Shown in pieces: positions 11,901-21,197 of a stretch of 64,000 nt of DNA. Each line of letters begins with the position of its first letter. Within the stretch, counting starts at the first letter, position 1. Where the stretch lies: NCBI GenBank assembly GCA_030220185.1, contig JASPKZ010002337.1:1583501-1647500 (forward strand), read 5' to 3'. The stretch comes from Diploptera punctata. Taxonomy: Eukaryota > Arthropoda > Insecta > Blattodea > Blaberidae. Below the pieces are notes generated by a model that saw nothing but the letters and a program-made list of their open reading frames with translations, did not search any database and had not been told where the DNA came from. Made by a program: the position numbers and the translations under genes.

Positions 11901-14900
11901 GCTCAGTCACTGCAAAATAATGGTCAGACCTGTTCAAAATATTAAAAAGGAGGAGCTTTCTTTAATATGGTAAATATAACACTGATAAATATTTCGTGAA
12001 ACACGACTCTGATTGGTTGTAAAACAGAAATCATTGAAACGTGATTGGTCATTGACTCCCGTTTGGGGCTGTTCTTTCTAGCCGACATCATGAATTCCAA
12101 CACTATATAATATGAAATTTTAATTAATCGGACTCCGACAACACATAACGATAAACTATTGAAAACTGAAAAAAAGATGTTTCACACAAACCTTACAAGA
12201 AATGAAGTAAGGTGGAAAACAAGTGAAGTCATTCTACCCCTCCACAAGCTACATAGTTTTGGTCTGGACTTACGAGAAACTCCCTGACGTAATATTCCGT
12301 CATTGCCACTGTGAGTGGTAGCGTTGAAAAATTGAAGTGCCACTTGATTAAGTCGCATTATTTGTCAGTGTGGTAGACAACAAGCAATTTCTCATTAAGT
12401 TCAAGCTTACTTTTCATGTCATAATTGAATGGGCTCAAAAATTAAATAACTTGATTCTAGTAGGTAAAGATGTGCTCTTTCTAATGGCACTAAAAAAAAC
12501 AACATTTGATATGAGAGATTTGACGTTATTTGAGCTTGAACATAGTTCACTTTTAACAATTGCATATTTGGCACCTTACTTTTCATGTCATAATTGAATG
12601 GGCTCAAAAATGAAATAAGTTCATTCTAGCAGATAAAGATGTGCTCGTTCTAATGGTACTAAAGAAAACCACATATGAGATGACGTAATTCACGTTATTT
12701 GAGCTTCAATGTAGCTCACTTTTAACAATTGCTTATTTGGCACCTTACTTTTCATGTCATAATTGAATGGGCTCAAAAATGAAATAAGTTGTTCCTAGTA
12801 GATGAAGATGTGCCCTTTCTAATGGTACTAAATAAAACAACATTTGAGATGGCGTAATTCACGTTATTTGAACTTCAACATAGCTCACTTTTGACAACTG
12901 CATATGTTTATGATCTAGTATAATCCTAGATAAGTGGCTATGAATGAAGATATTTGGGTAGTGCACCGTCTCAACCACCATTAACAAATTTACCAAATAT
13001 TAGTGTCTGTTTGTTTTTTTGTTCTTGAGATATTTGGCCCTAAAGAAGGACTAAAATTTGACATGACAGATTTTGTTAGGCACTTTGATCCACGCTGGTG
13101 ACTCCAAAAGTGGACTTCCTTTCGTCGGACTACATTTTTGGATTTAGGATAAAAAGTTGTGCAAGACATAAAAATAAGAGGTCCCTACTTTAATTTGCCT
13201 TGTAGTAACAAATAATTAAAAATTGAATGTTGTTTGGTTTCTTGATGTATTCATCCAACAGGCCTCCATAAAAAAGGTCATAGTTTCCCAAACACTTGAT
13301 ATTATGATTTTAAATTTTGCAGAGGTTCATTTCTTAGGAGGTTCCATATGTACATCAAGTTTCAGCGAAATTGAATATGTTGAGCGTGGGGCACTAGACC
13401 ACTTGGGATGGAATGACACATCTTTATATAATAAAATCTTTATATACATCCATCCATAGTAATTCTGCCCGAAGGCAGGTCCTTCACTGCAATCATAGCA
13501 TTTTCATGCTATGCTTGCAGCTTCACTAGGGAATGTGTAGGTGTGGTAGCTTCCCGTTGCTTTACACACCGGTGAAGGATGATGGTGGTGATGATGATGA
13601 TAATGATAAGGATGATGATGATGATGGCCATATGATTTCGGGGACCGTTTGGGCCTTAAAGTTTTCCTGACATTTGTCTTACAGGTGAGGAAAAACCCCA
13701 ATAAAAACCTCACCCAGAAAAACTACCCCGACCGGGGATCGAACCCGGGCCCACTGCGTGACAAGGCAGCACGCTGCCTCGAGACCACAGCGGTGGACTT
13801 TATATATATATATATATATATAGGCCCTATATCCATCCATAGTAATTCTGCACGAGGGCAGGTCTTTCACTGCAATCATAGTATTCTCATGCTTTGCTTT
13901 GAAGCTTTACTACGAAATTATAGGTATGGTATCTTTCCGTTGCTTTCCACGCCGCTGAAGGATGATGATAATAATGATAAAGATGATGATGATGACCGAA
14001 TGATTTTCGGGAACCGCTGGGCCCTAAGCTTCCTGACATTTGTCTTACAGATGAGGAAAAACCGCGAGAAAAACCTTACCCTGGAGCCTGTCCCGACCGG
14101 GGATCGTACCCGGGCCCGCTGCGTGACAAGGCAGAACGCTACCTCGAGACCACAGCGGTGAACATTATACATATTCAGCCTGCGTTTGTTTGTAACTTAT
14201 AGCCCTCTAAACCCCTCAACCGATCTTCATGAACATTTGTACATACATGTTTTCAAGTACGGTATTTATCCACTATATATTATGCCTTAAAATCATTATG
14301 TGTAGGAGTTCACCTGAAACTAAAATTAAAAAGTCACTCTAGCAGTCGCAATTTTAGACATTTCTCAACGAAACTCAGTATATGGTATTAAAAAAAGCCG
14401 ATGAAGGTAATACCTAAAACTCAGCGCAATTAGACCATTAGAAGTGGGAGTTAACCTGAATTCCGAAAACAATTGACTCTAACTAACCGCCATCTTTAGT
14501 TCGTCGCATTGTATAACTATGTGTTTACACATTTTCAGGTATGGCGGTGTTTAGGAATTACTATGCTCCAAAACATTAGGTATAGGAGTTAACATGAAAC
14601 AAAAATTTAGAAATCGTATTTAATTTATTTAGGAGCAGCAGAAACTAGGATTGAAATGACAAAAACTAAACAAGTAATAAGCACATGTGTAATGAAGATA
14701 TTAAGAATTATTTAGGGAAAAACATTAGTTGATAGTGTATTGACGTAGACTTTCAAGGCCGGAGTTGCTATGATGATCTTGAAGCAGATTTTCGGGCCGT
14801 AGGCCGGGTCGTGAGGCTTGTAATTCCCCGACGATTCGCCAGAGACTGCGTCTGGCATCCTCAAGGGTTGTATTGTGACTGGCAATTCGGTCCACTGTCT

Positions 14901-16106
14901 GTCCTATTTATACGTTCACCGCGATTTGACAACCCTTGAGGATGCCAGACGAAGTCTCTGGCGAAACGTCGGGGAACTACAAGCTTCACGACCACGGCTT
15001 ACAACCCGAAAATCTTCTTCAAGATTATTATTTGATAGGATACACAACACAGAAATTAGAAACAAACGTCAAATTCACGTCATAACCAAATTTATTATAG
15101 ACATGAAAGTTGAAAATTAAATTGTACCTGTTGGTAGTTGCCGTCGTCCTCAACTTTTGTTTAACAAAGTTGAGGACGACGGCACCTACCAACAGGTACA
15201 ATTTAATTTTTTTTAACTTTCATCATATGACTTCACCTCAACGGAATTTGATATACATTTTACTAGTATTGATTATTATAGACAGTTGAAAATATTGGAA
15301 AGATCATATAGAAAGAATGGAAGATACCAGTCTTGCAAAAAAGAGCTAAAGAAGATAGACCAATGAACGGGAGAAAAGCAAAAGAAAGACCAGACAAGAG
15401 ATGGATAGACTGTGCAGCCACATTCAATACGTCTTCATCCTAGAAGTGATTTGGGAAATAAACAGGATGAAAATCCTACAAATAAAAAATAAGAAGAAGA
15501 AGTAGCAGCACATGCTAGCCATTAGCTAGTAAATAAACAAAGTTTAATTAGAAGTTGAAAAAGAACGTTTATCTACGAAGGTTCATATATTAATGGTCCA
15601 CCGCTGGGGTCGCGAGGTAACGTCCTGCCTTGTCACGCAGAGGGGCCCGGGTTCGATTCCCGGTCGGGACAGGCTCCTGGGTGAGCGTTTTTTCGGGGTT
15701 TTTCCTCACCTGTAAGACAAATATCAGGAAGCTTAGGGCCCAACGGTCCCCGAAAATCATCCGGCCATCATCATCTTCCTTACCATTGTCATCATCATCC
15801 TTCACCGGTGGTGAAAGCAACGGGAAGCTACCGCACCTATAATTCCCTAGTAAAGCTGTATAGCATGAAAATGCTATGATTGCAGTGAAAGTCCTGCCCT
15901 CGGGCAGAATTACTATAGATGGATATATTAATGAATTTGATTTGATTTAATTTCAGAATGTGCAAGAGCTGATTCGAGTGCTGCCAAACTCCGTTGAAGT
16001 GTATAAAATAGCAGAACCATCCTTCAATCACTTTGATTTCATCATTGCAAAAGATGTAAAAACACTTGTCAACGATCATGTTATTAGCATATTAAATAAA
16101 TATTGA
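2833..16106 (+). CDS. Acid lipase paralogue 1, last three exons (partial gene)
   Basis: C-terminal part of a secreted or lysosomal acid lipase (LIPA/lipase 1/lipase 3 family, alpha/beta hydrolase fold), expected to hydrolyse triglycerides or cholesteryl esters. Exons 2833-2917, 5969-6111 and 15957-16106 join in frame (phases 1 and 0) to a TGA at 16104-16106. The joined protein has the family's conserved GGFHQYDYG and YNLKAVTSKVALMYAINDRF segments; the Asp in AINDRF is the likely triad Asp. The His in PSFNHFDFI is the likely triad His. The nucleophile elbow and N-terminus lie upstream of the window. An AATAAA (16095-16100) overlaps the last codons. No stop or frameshift occurs in the exons, so the gene looks intact as far as visible. 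Introns of about 3.05 and 9.8 kb are filled with repeats. Confidence 0.9.
3019..3066 (-). ncRNA. Hammerhead-ribozyme-like core (Penelope-type tail)
   Basis: On the minus strand: stem-I strand ATTCGT, then the full core CTGATGA (complement of 3054-3060), a short AATG/CATT stem II, GAAAC (complement of 3032-3036), AGCTGTT, then ACAAAT closing stem I with one mismatch. The related copies at 5662, 21291 and 40951 share the GAAACAGC segment. Hammerhead motifs are known in Penelope-like elements; activity here is inference. Confidence 0.6.
3110..3620 (+). repeat. Dispersed repeat D, copy 1
   Basis: Colinear with 49715-50420: gccaagnggtcgaaattc, ttaaattgtattagac, gggtatatattt, gttggagtgtaac, then a block with cagcatcgtgagga, acccgacatgctgac and gatgatc, then agtttaaatggga and ccttgcagttaaaa. 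The middle block also occurs at 32090-32215. It lies in the first lipase 1 intron. Confidence 0.75.
3760..3910 (+). repeat. CCCGGCGTGCGCTGCTA repeat family, fragment
   Basis: Begins with ctaatacccggcgtgcgctg and continues with tgcttatcccgatgttctt and gttattgtgagttatcc. The same series appears at 4965-5640 and, as tandem units, at 60840-63090. Confidence 0.75.
3911..4390. other. Intronic stretch, nothing recognised
   Basis: Short overlapping ORFs on both strands without family motifs. I saw no clear match to other parts of the window. Confidence 0.4.
4393..4615 (+). repeat. Foldback repeat G, single arm
   Basis: Contains ggttgccattgctggattt, ccttgcagttaaaaatggc, ggccttggtatatcacaac and a tggttgacagttcc end. 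The same arm occurs in inverted pairs at 9325-9765 and 55250-55840. No coding content. Confidence 0.65.
4965..5640 (+). repeat. CCCGGCGTGCGC-family repeat, two tandem 3' parts
   Basis: Two adjacent similar blocks (about 4980-5310 and 5340-5640), each with cgcggacttttttgtagag, gcagcgtaagccatttaag-like sequence, an in-frame EGVEYxNSLIAYVHP reading, and ending at tatggccgcg or its equivalent. It closes with an (AAAC)n run at 5609-5638. A third copy is at 62820-63090. EGVEYHNSLIAYVHP may be a relic of element coding sequence or chance; I do not assign a function. Confidence 0.7.
5662..5706 (+). ncRNA. Hammerhead-like core, copy 2
   Basis: Stem I ATTCGT (5662-5667) pairs perfectly with ACGAAT (5701-5706). 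The core reads CTGATCA (5668-5674), one base from CTGATGA, followed by a GGTACA/TGTATT stem II, GAAAC (5689-5693) and AGCTGTT. It sits at the end of a CCCGGCGTGCGC repeat block, within lipase 1 intron sequence. The G-to-C change at the invariant core position should abolish cleavage. Confidence 0.6.
5969..6111 (+). CDS. Lipase 1 exon (second from last)
   Basis: Acceptor TGTATTTCAG ends at 5968; donor CAA|GTAAGT starts at 6112. Enters phase 1, leaves phase 0, 143 nt (140 in lipase 2). It encodes GGFHQYDYGEKVNMVKYNQ, then PPQYNLKAVTSKVALMYAI and NDRFSHEQ, the lipase segment before and including the triad Asp. Confidence 0.93.
6112..7283 (+). repeat. Splice-donor-like minisatellite
   Basis: Degenerate tandem array, starting exactly at the donor of the preceding exon, of units close to GTACAATGTACAAGTAAGT (about 19 bp, variable). 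The most regular units lie at 7015-7100. Many units contain AAGTAAGT, a near-optimal 5' splice-site sequence. It is interrupted by AT-rich spacers at 6530-6830 and ends at a palindromic element at 7284. Confidence 0.85.
7284..8815. mobile_element. 1.53-kb palindromic (foldback) element F1 with SINE at centre
   Basis: Left arm from TACAGCCTTTGAAATA (7284) and right arm ending in the complementary GTATTTCAAAGGCTGTA (8815) are inverted copies over nearly their whole length, symmetric about 8049. Outer arm parts include gcgcatgatcagagatcagc (both arms). A tRNA-like module (GGTCTAGTGGAGAGAGC, then ATTCGATCC) is at 8490-8545, with its mirror at 7560-7612. The centre (about 7842-8258) is two head-less SINE-A bodies facing each other. 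The ends suggest TA target duplication, as in Tc1/mariner-type elements. No transposase reading was seen. Confidence 0.85.
8816..8996. other. Intronic AT-rich stretch
   Basis: No motif or repeat recognised. Confidence 0.4.
8997..9150 (+). mobile_element. RTE-type LINE, very short 3' tail
   Basis: Ends with cctaagggttcgataatg and gtgagttagtt, the 3' terminal signature of the RTE copy at 46326-49640. The upstream part is too decayed to read. Confidence 0.6.
9325..9765. repeat. Foldback repeat G, complete inverted pair
   Basis: The left arm (caaccattgcattgcgaag to gcaatggcaacc and beyond) is a diverged reverse complement of the right arm (tggtgctggatttaag to tatgcaatagttcac). Related to 4393-4615 and 55250-55840, which share ggcaaccaactgt-like and ggttgacagttcc-like ends. 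Confidence 0.7.
11079..11310 (-). mobile_element. RTE-type LINE 3' end, minus strand
   Basis: Starts ctaactaactcactggcacc, the complement of the RTE 3' tail, and reads back through the NDWK..AQD and MRWEN region. Inserted in the centre of foldback element F3. Confidence 0.85.
11354..12070 (+). mobile_element. MITE family M, copy 1 (about 0.7 kb)
   Basis: Begins ttatcatacgtaatgccacg, then a hairpin of about 90 bp (gccacgagtgatttccaaat against atttggaaatcaagagtggc). It continues colinearly with 36498-37223 to gattggtcattgactccc. Contains ORFs of up to 72 codons, conserved between copies only as DNA. No transposase motif. Confidence 0.85.
13452..13797 (-). mobile_element. SINE-A copy, minus strand
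   Basis: Complete: minus-strand head (tccaccgctgtggtctcgag) with B box GGTTCGATCCCC, long ATC-rich middle, tail ending ttactatggatgg. Only an (AT)n run of about 25 bp separates it from the next copy. Confidence 0.9.
13834..14160 (-). mobile_element. SINE-A copy, minus strand, second of a tandem pair
   Basis: Same orientation as the copy at 13452-13797, with (TA)n at 13801-13822 between. The head includes gctctcgaggt-like sequence and a B box variant with GGTACGATCCC on the minus strand, so one B-box base is changed. Confidence 0.88.
14175..14640 (+). repeat. Dispersed repeat H (AGGAGTTCACCTGAA family)
   Basis: Shared order of taggagttcacctgaa, atcgctctagcggtcac-like, gaaactcagtatat and agaagtggaggttaac-like segments with 25800-26110, 42240-42480 (inverted) and 59900-60260. 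No coding content. Confidence 0.7.
14745..15030. repeat. Inverted pair of a Penelope-like terminal sequence
   Basis: Bases 14745-14870 and 14928-15030 are inverted copies (aacccttgaggatgccagac, tctctggcgaaacgtcgggg, aacccgaaaatctt). The + copy has GAGGA, a GCCAGA/TCTGGC stem, then GAAAC GTC, resembling a hammerhead with a mutated first core base. A 60-bp spacer separates the arms. Assignment to Penelope-like termini is inference. Confidence 0.5.
15098..15225. repeat. Near-perfect hairpin, stem of about 45-55 bp
   Basis: The 15115-15157 segment (aattaaattgtacctgttgg through tcctcaacttt) is repeated inverted at 15166-15209, with a loop of about 8 bases around tgtttaac. Pairing extends outward through gaaagtt/aactttc. 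Confidence 0.85.
15284..15500 (+). mobile_element. LINE 3' fragment
   Basis: The LENIGKIIxKEWKIPVL-like start and the RPDKRWIDCAATFN reading resemble the C-terminal tails of the LINE families in this window, followed by aataagaagaagaag. Degenerate. Confidence 0.5.
15598..15922 (+). mobile_element. SINE-A copy, 34 bp before a lipase exon
   Basis: Head tccaccgctggggtcgcgag with B box GGTTCGATTCCC, body with aaatcatccggccatcatc, tail gcagaattactatagatgg. It lies directly upstream of the acceptor of the last lipase 1 exon (15957). Confidence 0.9.
15957..16106 (+). CDS. Lipase 1 terminal exon
   Basis: Acceptor TTTAATTTCAG ends at 15956; TGA at 16104-16106. 150 nt, the same as the lipase 2 terminal exon. 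It encodes NVQELIRVLPNSVEVYKIAE, then PSFNHFDFIIAKDVKTLVND and a terminal LNKY. The His in FNHFDF is the predicted triad His. Confidence 0.93.
   Translation, partial: NVQELIRVLPNSVEVYKIAEPSFNHFDFIIAKDVKTLVNDHVISILNKY
16095..16100 (+). terminator. Candidate poly(A) signal overlapping the lipase 1 stop region
   Basis: AATAAA spans the Asn-Lys codons just before the TGA. No other AATAAA was seen close downstream, so this may serve as the signal; weakly supported. Confidence 0.4.
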
Positions 16107-16310
16107 TTTCATATTATCACGTTCTTCTTCTTTACCATAGCTTACCTCTCCCTTTACAGGAACTGTGGCATGGTCCACGCGAACCGGTCTTTATAACACG
16201 ACTTGCTGTGGAAGATTTTTAACTCTGGTTGCACATATTTTTCTATCACACAAGGACATACAAAAACTCCCTTGCAATAGTGCTCAACTCAATGTCAGAA
16301 CCACATCCCA

Positions 16311-16624
16311 CACAAGTAAAGTAAGTGTAAAGTAATCCCACTACAGGCCTCGGGAGGCCCTTGGAGTAGTAGGAGGTTAAGACTCCCACTTTTTCTAGAC
16401 AATTGGCACTTGTCAGTCGGGTTGTCAGCCCTGCTTGACGGCCGCCTTTACCCCAGAACAAGCGTCTGGTAATCATTTCCGTTAGAGGCTGAGTCGACCC
16501 CAAGGCCATAGTGCCGCCAGAAGATTTTGGTCAGTTTAAAAAGCCTGTCCCCCACCGAAATTTGAACCCTCGACTTTACAACTTGTAACGCAGTGCCTTA
16601 ACCACTACGCTACGGCGTGCCCCC
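16311..16624 (-). mobile_element. SINE-B copy, minus strand
   Basis: Minus-strand head GCCGTAGCGTAGTGGTTAAG with a B box equivalent (GGTTCAAATTTC), then the ggcactatggcc block and the aaaaagtgggagtc and ttactttac tail at 16311. tRNA-derived by its two internal promoter boxes. Confidence 0.88.
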
Positions 16625-16659
16625 ATCCCACACAAGACGAATATTTAAAACAACAGATT

Positions 16660-17086
16660 ATTATTATTTATGTTTTTATTTACCAGATTTCACAATGTTT
16701 AATATCTTCCTCCGCCTAATTAACCTGCTGTAATTCTCCTCAATATCTCTGACATTTCACTCTCCATCACCCAATCCTTTTTTCCCCTCATGCTGCTCAA
16801 AACACAACCAACACACGTTATTTTGGATGTTCTCTTCTTCTTCTACCAAGTGGCAGCTATACTAGCATTCTTATTGAAAATCTGTCTTCTGCCAATTATT
16901 TTTATATGACCATTTTAATTCTTTTTTTTTTTTTTTTTGTAAAATCCACAATTGAAGTTTGAACATTCATCTTATCTTTATTTTTATCTCTTCTAGAAAT
17001 TTCAGCTGAACGCGTCCAAAGTCCATTTCTTCAGAATCTATTTATTGTTCTAGAATTTAATTCACTTGTTTTCCCACTGTATGTCA

Positions 17087-17168
<82 letters not shown>

Positions 17169-17392
17169 TAGAATTTAATTCCCATGTTTTCTCACTGCAT
17201 GACAATTATCATCATCATTATCATCCTTTAAGGATTAGATATTTGCCTGTTCCGATCTCACATCTGTTCAGTCCAACGCTTTCTTGGTCTTCCCACCGAT
17301 CTTCGCCCTACAGGATTATACATTAGTGCCATCTTTGGTATGGTATCCTCTGTCATTCTTTGCAGATGCTCCTTCAAATTATTCCTGTCAAC

Positions 17393-17400
<8 letters not shown>
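16660..17400 (-). mobile_element. LINE tails, minus strand, with (TTA)n tracts
   Basis: Bases 17205-17390 on the minus strand read MTEDTIPKMALMYNPVGRRS, then VGRPRKRW, the C-terminal GRP-RxRW signature of LINE proteins. Positions 16660-16800 match 57965-58080. (ATT)n tracts at 17095-17167 and 17394-17540 punctuate them. Not coding. Confidence 0.65.
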
Positions 17401-17454
<54 letters not shown>

Positions 17455-17559
17455 GTATTAGTATTATTAATACTACTACTATTATTATTATTAATACTAT
17501 TATTATTACTATTATTAATACTATTATTATTATCATATTACTATTATTATCTTCTTCCT

Positions 17560-17850
17560 TCCTTCCAAGTATTAGGCCAAGGCCTGTTACGATCCTATAG
17601 AAAATTTCCCCTCCAGGGTCTCATAGGACGGCCCAGAGATCTTCGTCCTCTTGGTATATAATTATAAACAGCTTTGGGGAACCGATTTGAACGCATTCTT
17701 TCAAGATGGTGTTTCCAATTTAGTTGGTACTGTTTAATATATTTCAAAATTGGCGTAGTCTTCAATTCTTTTAAGATATCGGTGTTCCTTTTCCGATCCC
17801 ATCTTGTATAACCCGCTGTTCTGCGCATGAATCTCATTTCACAAGCCGGT
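17560..17850 (-). mobile_element. LINE-2 family 3' end, minus strand
   Basis: Minus strand reads MRFMRRTAGYTRWDRKRNTD, then QYQLNWKHHLERM and RGRRSLGRPM. The same tail is on the + strand at 45090-45310 and 58722-58940. Confidence 0.82.
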
Positions 17851-17957
17851 ATTCTGCTTTCATGTTGTCTTTTTAATGTCCATTATTATGATTATTATTA
17901 TTATTATTATTATTACTATTATTATTACTATTATTATTATTATTACTATTATTATTA

Positions 17958-18272
17958 CGCCGTAGCGTAGTGGTTAAGGCACTGAGCTACAAGCCGGAGG
18001 GTCGAGGGTTCAAGTCCCGTTGGGGTCAGGATTTTTAAACTGACCCAAACCCTCTGGCGGCACTATGGCCGCCTGGGGTCGACTCAGCCTTTCTAGAATC
18101 GAAATGAAGTACCATACTCTTGTTCTGTGGTAAAGCGGGCGTCCTGCACTGGCTGACCACCCGGCTGACACCAAGTGCTCGATTGTCTGGAAAAAGTGGG
18201 AGCCTTAAGCTCCTACTACCCCAAGGGCCTCCTGAGGCGCGGTAGTGGGATCACTTTACTTTTTACTTTACT
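17958..18272 (+). mobile_element. SINE-B copy inside (TTA)n
   Basis: Head cgccgtagcgtagtggttaa, B box GGTTCAAGTCC (18009-18019), the cggcactatggccgcctggg block, aaaaagtgggagcctta, and tail cactttactttttacttta. Both sides are TTA microsatellite, so it inserted into or seeded in a simple repeat. Confidence 0.9.
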
Positions 18273-18469
18273 ATTATTACGATTATATATTATTATTATT
18301 ATTATGACTATTATTATTATGATATTTATTACTGATAAAAGGCTATCAAATAATTTTCGTAGTGATATATTAGTCATAATTTAAAATACTAAAAATGGCA
18401 CTGTGATAGTGTATCAAGTTGAAGACGAATGACAGGAACTAGGAACTAATTATATTATTTTCTTTTATC

Positions 18470-19010
18470 ATCAACATCACTCCAAGGATTAGGAGTTGCC
18501 CGTTCCGACTTCATAATTCATCAGCCCAATATTTTCTAGGTCTTCTGACATCAAGTCTTCCTGTTGCTTGATACTTTCTTGCAAGCTTCCTTACTCATTA
18601 CAATCATGTGCTCAATCCACTTTTGTCTATAATTCGTGACTTTATCCAATAAAGGCAGTACTTTTAATTCTTCTCTTATATCTTCATTTCTAATTCTATC
18701 AAGTTCTGGACAACTTGTCTGAAGAACCACATCTCCGCCGTTTGTATTCTATCTTTCTGTTTTTTTTTTGGAGCCAAGTTTCACATCCATACAATACTGT
18801 GGGAAATGCCACACCTTTATACATTTTTATTTTTGTTTCCTTTTTTAATTTTATTCTAGAACGTTCCTTTTATTGTTCCACATACCGTCTGAAATTTATT
18901 GATTTTGGAATCAATATATTTTCCATATTGACGCTAATGTCGCAGCCCAAAGAGTTGATACTAGACACATGTTCCATATTTTGGTTTTCTAAAATAATTT
19001 AGGATCTCAC
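18470..19010 (-). mobile_element. LINE fragment, minus strand
   Basis: Minus-strand order resembles the other LINE tails here (a WxSxP-YNTVG-like CETW region followed by the GRP tail), with many breaks. It lies between microsatellites. Confidence 0.5.
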
Positions 19011-19039
19011 TGCATCTTTCCTCTGAAAGCCATTATAGT

Positions 19040-19539
19040 TTATTATTATTAATATTATTATTATTAATATTATTATTATTATTAATATTATTATTATTAT
19101 TAATATTATTATTATTAATATTATTATTATTAATATTTTATTAATATTATTATTAATATTATTATTAATATTATTTTTTAATATTATTATTAATATTATT
19201 AATATTATTATTATCTTATTCATTATTATCTCATCTATATTATTAATATTTTCTTCTTCTTATTCTTATTATTATTACTATTCATCTTATTATTCTTCAT
19301 TACTATTATTATTACTTATTATTCTTCTTATTCTTATTCTTCTTCTTCTTCTTCTTCTTCTTCTTCTTCTTCTTCTTCTTCTTCTTCCTTCTTCTTCTTC
19401 TTCTAGCGGCCTGGCGGCCCTGGCGTGGGTGGCTCCCGCCGCTGCCGCCCCCCCTCCCATTGTCGGCCACGAAAAATGTGTAACACATTCACACTCTGTC
19501 CACAAATAAAACTTATCTTCTTATTATTTCTTATTATTC

Positions 19540-19583
<44 letters not shown>

Positions 19584-19600
19584 TCATTATTATTATTATT
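19040..19600. repeat. Microsatellite cluster with a GC-rich island
   Basis: (TTAATATTA)n at 19040-19215, (TTC)n at 19318-19404, a GC-rich block of about 70 bp (19405-19475, ggcctggcggccctggcg), then (ATT)n at 19545-19583. Open frames here are homopolymeric and not genes. Confidence 0.9.
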
Positions 19601-20426
19601 ACTGATAAAAAGCATAAAAATCCGTTAAGGTATTAGTCACAATTTAAAATACTAAAATAGTACTTAGTCTGTATCAAGTTTACGATGGCAGCGATAAGGT
19701 ATTAATTATATTCTTTTATATTATTATATTTGTTATTAAAATGCAAGTAAAAACCAGTTGAAATGTGAAATATTTTCCTTCATTTATTTGTTTATTTGGA
19801 AACAGTGATAGTGGTCTCGTTGGATTCTGTTCGCATGAGTCATGACATTTAGCACATATCCCCGCACTATAACATTAAAATTTATAATCTCATTAACATC
19901 CAAAACCACGTTGATATTTAAAGTTGTTTAATTTATGATTTGCAGTATCTGCAATTGGTCAAGTCGTATTTTGGTCCACACATATTAAGATTTTTATTAT
20001 ACGGTCATAAGTTCTTTTTTAATCATTTTACTAACCACGATAAAATTAATTATAAAAAACAAACATAAATATATAATTTTATAATTTGTATTTTAAGTTA
20101 AAAATATCTTAAGTGCTTTGCCAAACAATCTAATAAAAATAAGAACAAATTTAGAGTAAACAACCTTGACTCACGTTCAAAGTTTTTTCCCGGTTTTCAG
20201 TTGAAACAAAAATTATAAAAAAGCTTGTATTCCTCTGGAGAATCAGTGTGTGCTGAGTGCCCTCCGAAAACAGCATTTGCCTAGCAGAGGTAAGGAAGTT
20301 TCATAATTTATCATAATTCATTTCATTGTTTGTAGAAATATTTTATTAATTTTTAAGGATAGTCAGTTGTGAATAAGGAAAAAGAAGTATCCAATAACCA
20401 AAAATAATACGATATATATATATATG
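19601..20426. other. AT-rich intergenic stretch
   Basis: No coding signal, RNA gene or repeat recognised by eye. Confidence 0.45.
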
Positions 20427-20692
20427 TAGGGAAGTTCGAGTAATATGGACCTTCTGTTTGAGTGGACCTTGTTAATATCTCCTTTAATTGGTGGTGCACT
20501 CGAACAGAAAATTTTTAACATTTTCTCCTCATCAACTTTGATGGGTCCAAGGCAAGTTTATTTTATTCTTTGTGCGGAGAAGGGTTTATTTGTGATATTT
20601 ATGAAAATGACCACTTTGAAAGTTGTTCAAGCTAAGAATAATTTCTTAATTTCTGCTATTGAATATTACAAATGTTGAAAAAACTCCTAAAT

Positions 20693-21197
20693 TATAGAAT
20701 GTTTAATTAAGAAGATTAATTACAAAAAAGCAATTAACAAAGTTTTTCCTGTACCCAAAGAAACCAATAAGAAATATGTCGTAATGTCATACATAGGCCC
20801 ACTTTCAAATAAAGTATCTAAACACTTCAAAAAGTTGAACATTAATGTGGCATTTAAAACTAATAAAACACTACAAAATATAATAAAAAACAATAAAACC
20901 AAAACAAAAAAAGAAAAATTATCAGGTGTATATAAATTGAAGTGTGGCACATGTGACAATGTCTATATAGGACAAACTGGTAGACCTTTTATATCTCGGA
21001 TAAAGGAACACATGAGAGCATATAACAGAAATTTAGAAAATTCAAACTATGCTAACCATCTATTCCAATTTAATCATTGTTTCGATCCAAATTTTGAAAT
21101 TTTACATATTTGTGATAAGGGTAAGAAGTTAGATCTTTTGGAGGCTGTAGAAATTAATAAGTTTAAAAGTAGTAAAAAACTTAAATTCTCAACTTGA
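20693..21197 (+). pseudogene. Penelope-like element, linker plus GIY-YIG endonuclease end
   Basis: An open frame from after a TAA at about 20690 to TGA at 21195-21197. It reads KAINKVFPVPKETNKKYVV, MSYIGPLSNKVSKHFKKLNI and FKTNKTLQNII, then the GIY-YIG nuclease core SGVYKLKCGTCDNVYIGQTG with RPFISRIKEH. This is the C-terminal half of Penelope-like element proteins, which couple a reverse transcriptase to a GIY-YIG domain. The GVY...VYIG pair, the Arg-rich helix and the later E of LLEAVEINKF are visible. The reverse transcriptase part is missing, so this is a 5'-truncated insertion. A hammerhead-like motif follows at 21291. Confidence 0.88.

Larger units (their letters stand above)
9798..13420. 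mobile_element. 3.6-kb foldback transposon F3 with long inverted repeats
   Basis: Ends are ctgggtcattccatctcaag (9798) and, inverted, tgtcattccatcccaagtgg (complement of the 13420 end). Inverted similarity runs about 1 kb inward on each side. The inner part of each arm consists of about three tandem units of 169-173 bp (starts at about 10441, 10610 and 10783 on the left) around tgttaaaagtgagctatgtt. The centre (10830-12360) holds later insertions: an RTE tail (11079-11310) and a MITE (11354-12070). No transposase was recognised, so the copy is probably non-autonomous. Confidence 0.8.

Noticed and set aside
13649..14161. 170-codon ORF over two SINEs
   Set aside because: It spans two minus-strand SINE-A copies and the AT run between them; the same frame recurs wherever that SINE occurs.
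19290..19505. Arg/Glu-rich minus-strand frame
   Set aside because: Translation of (TTC)n and the GC-rich block; no codon structure.
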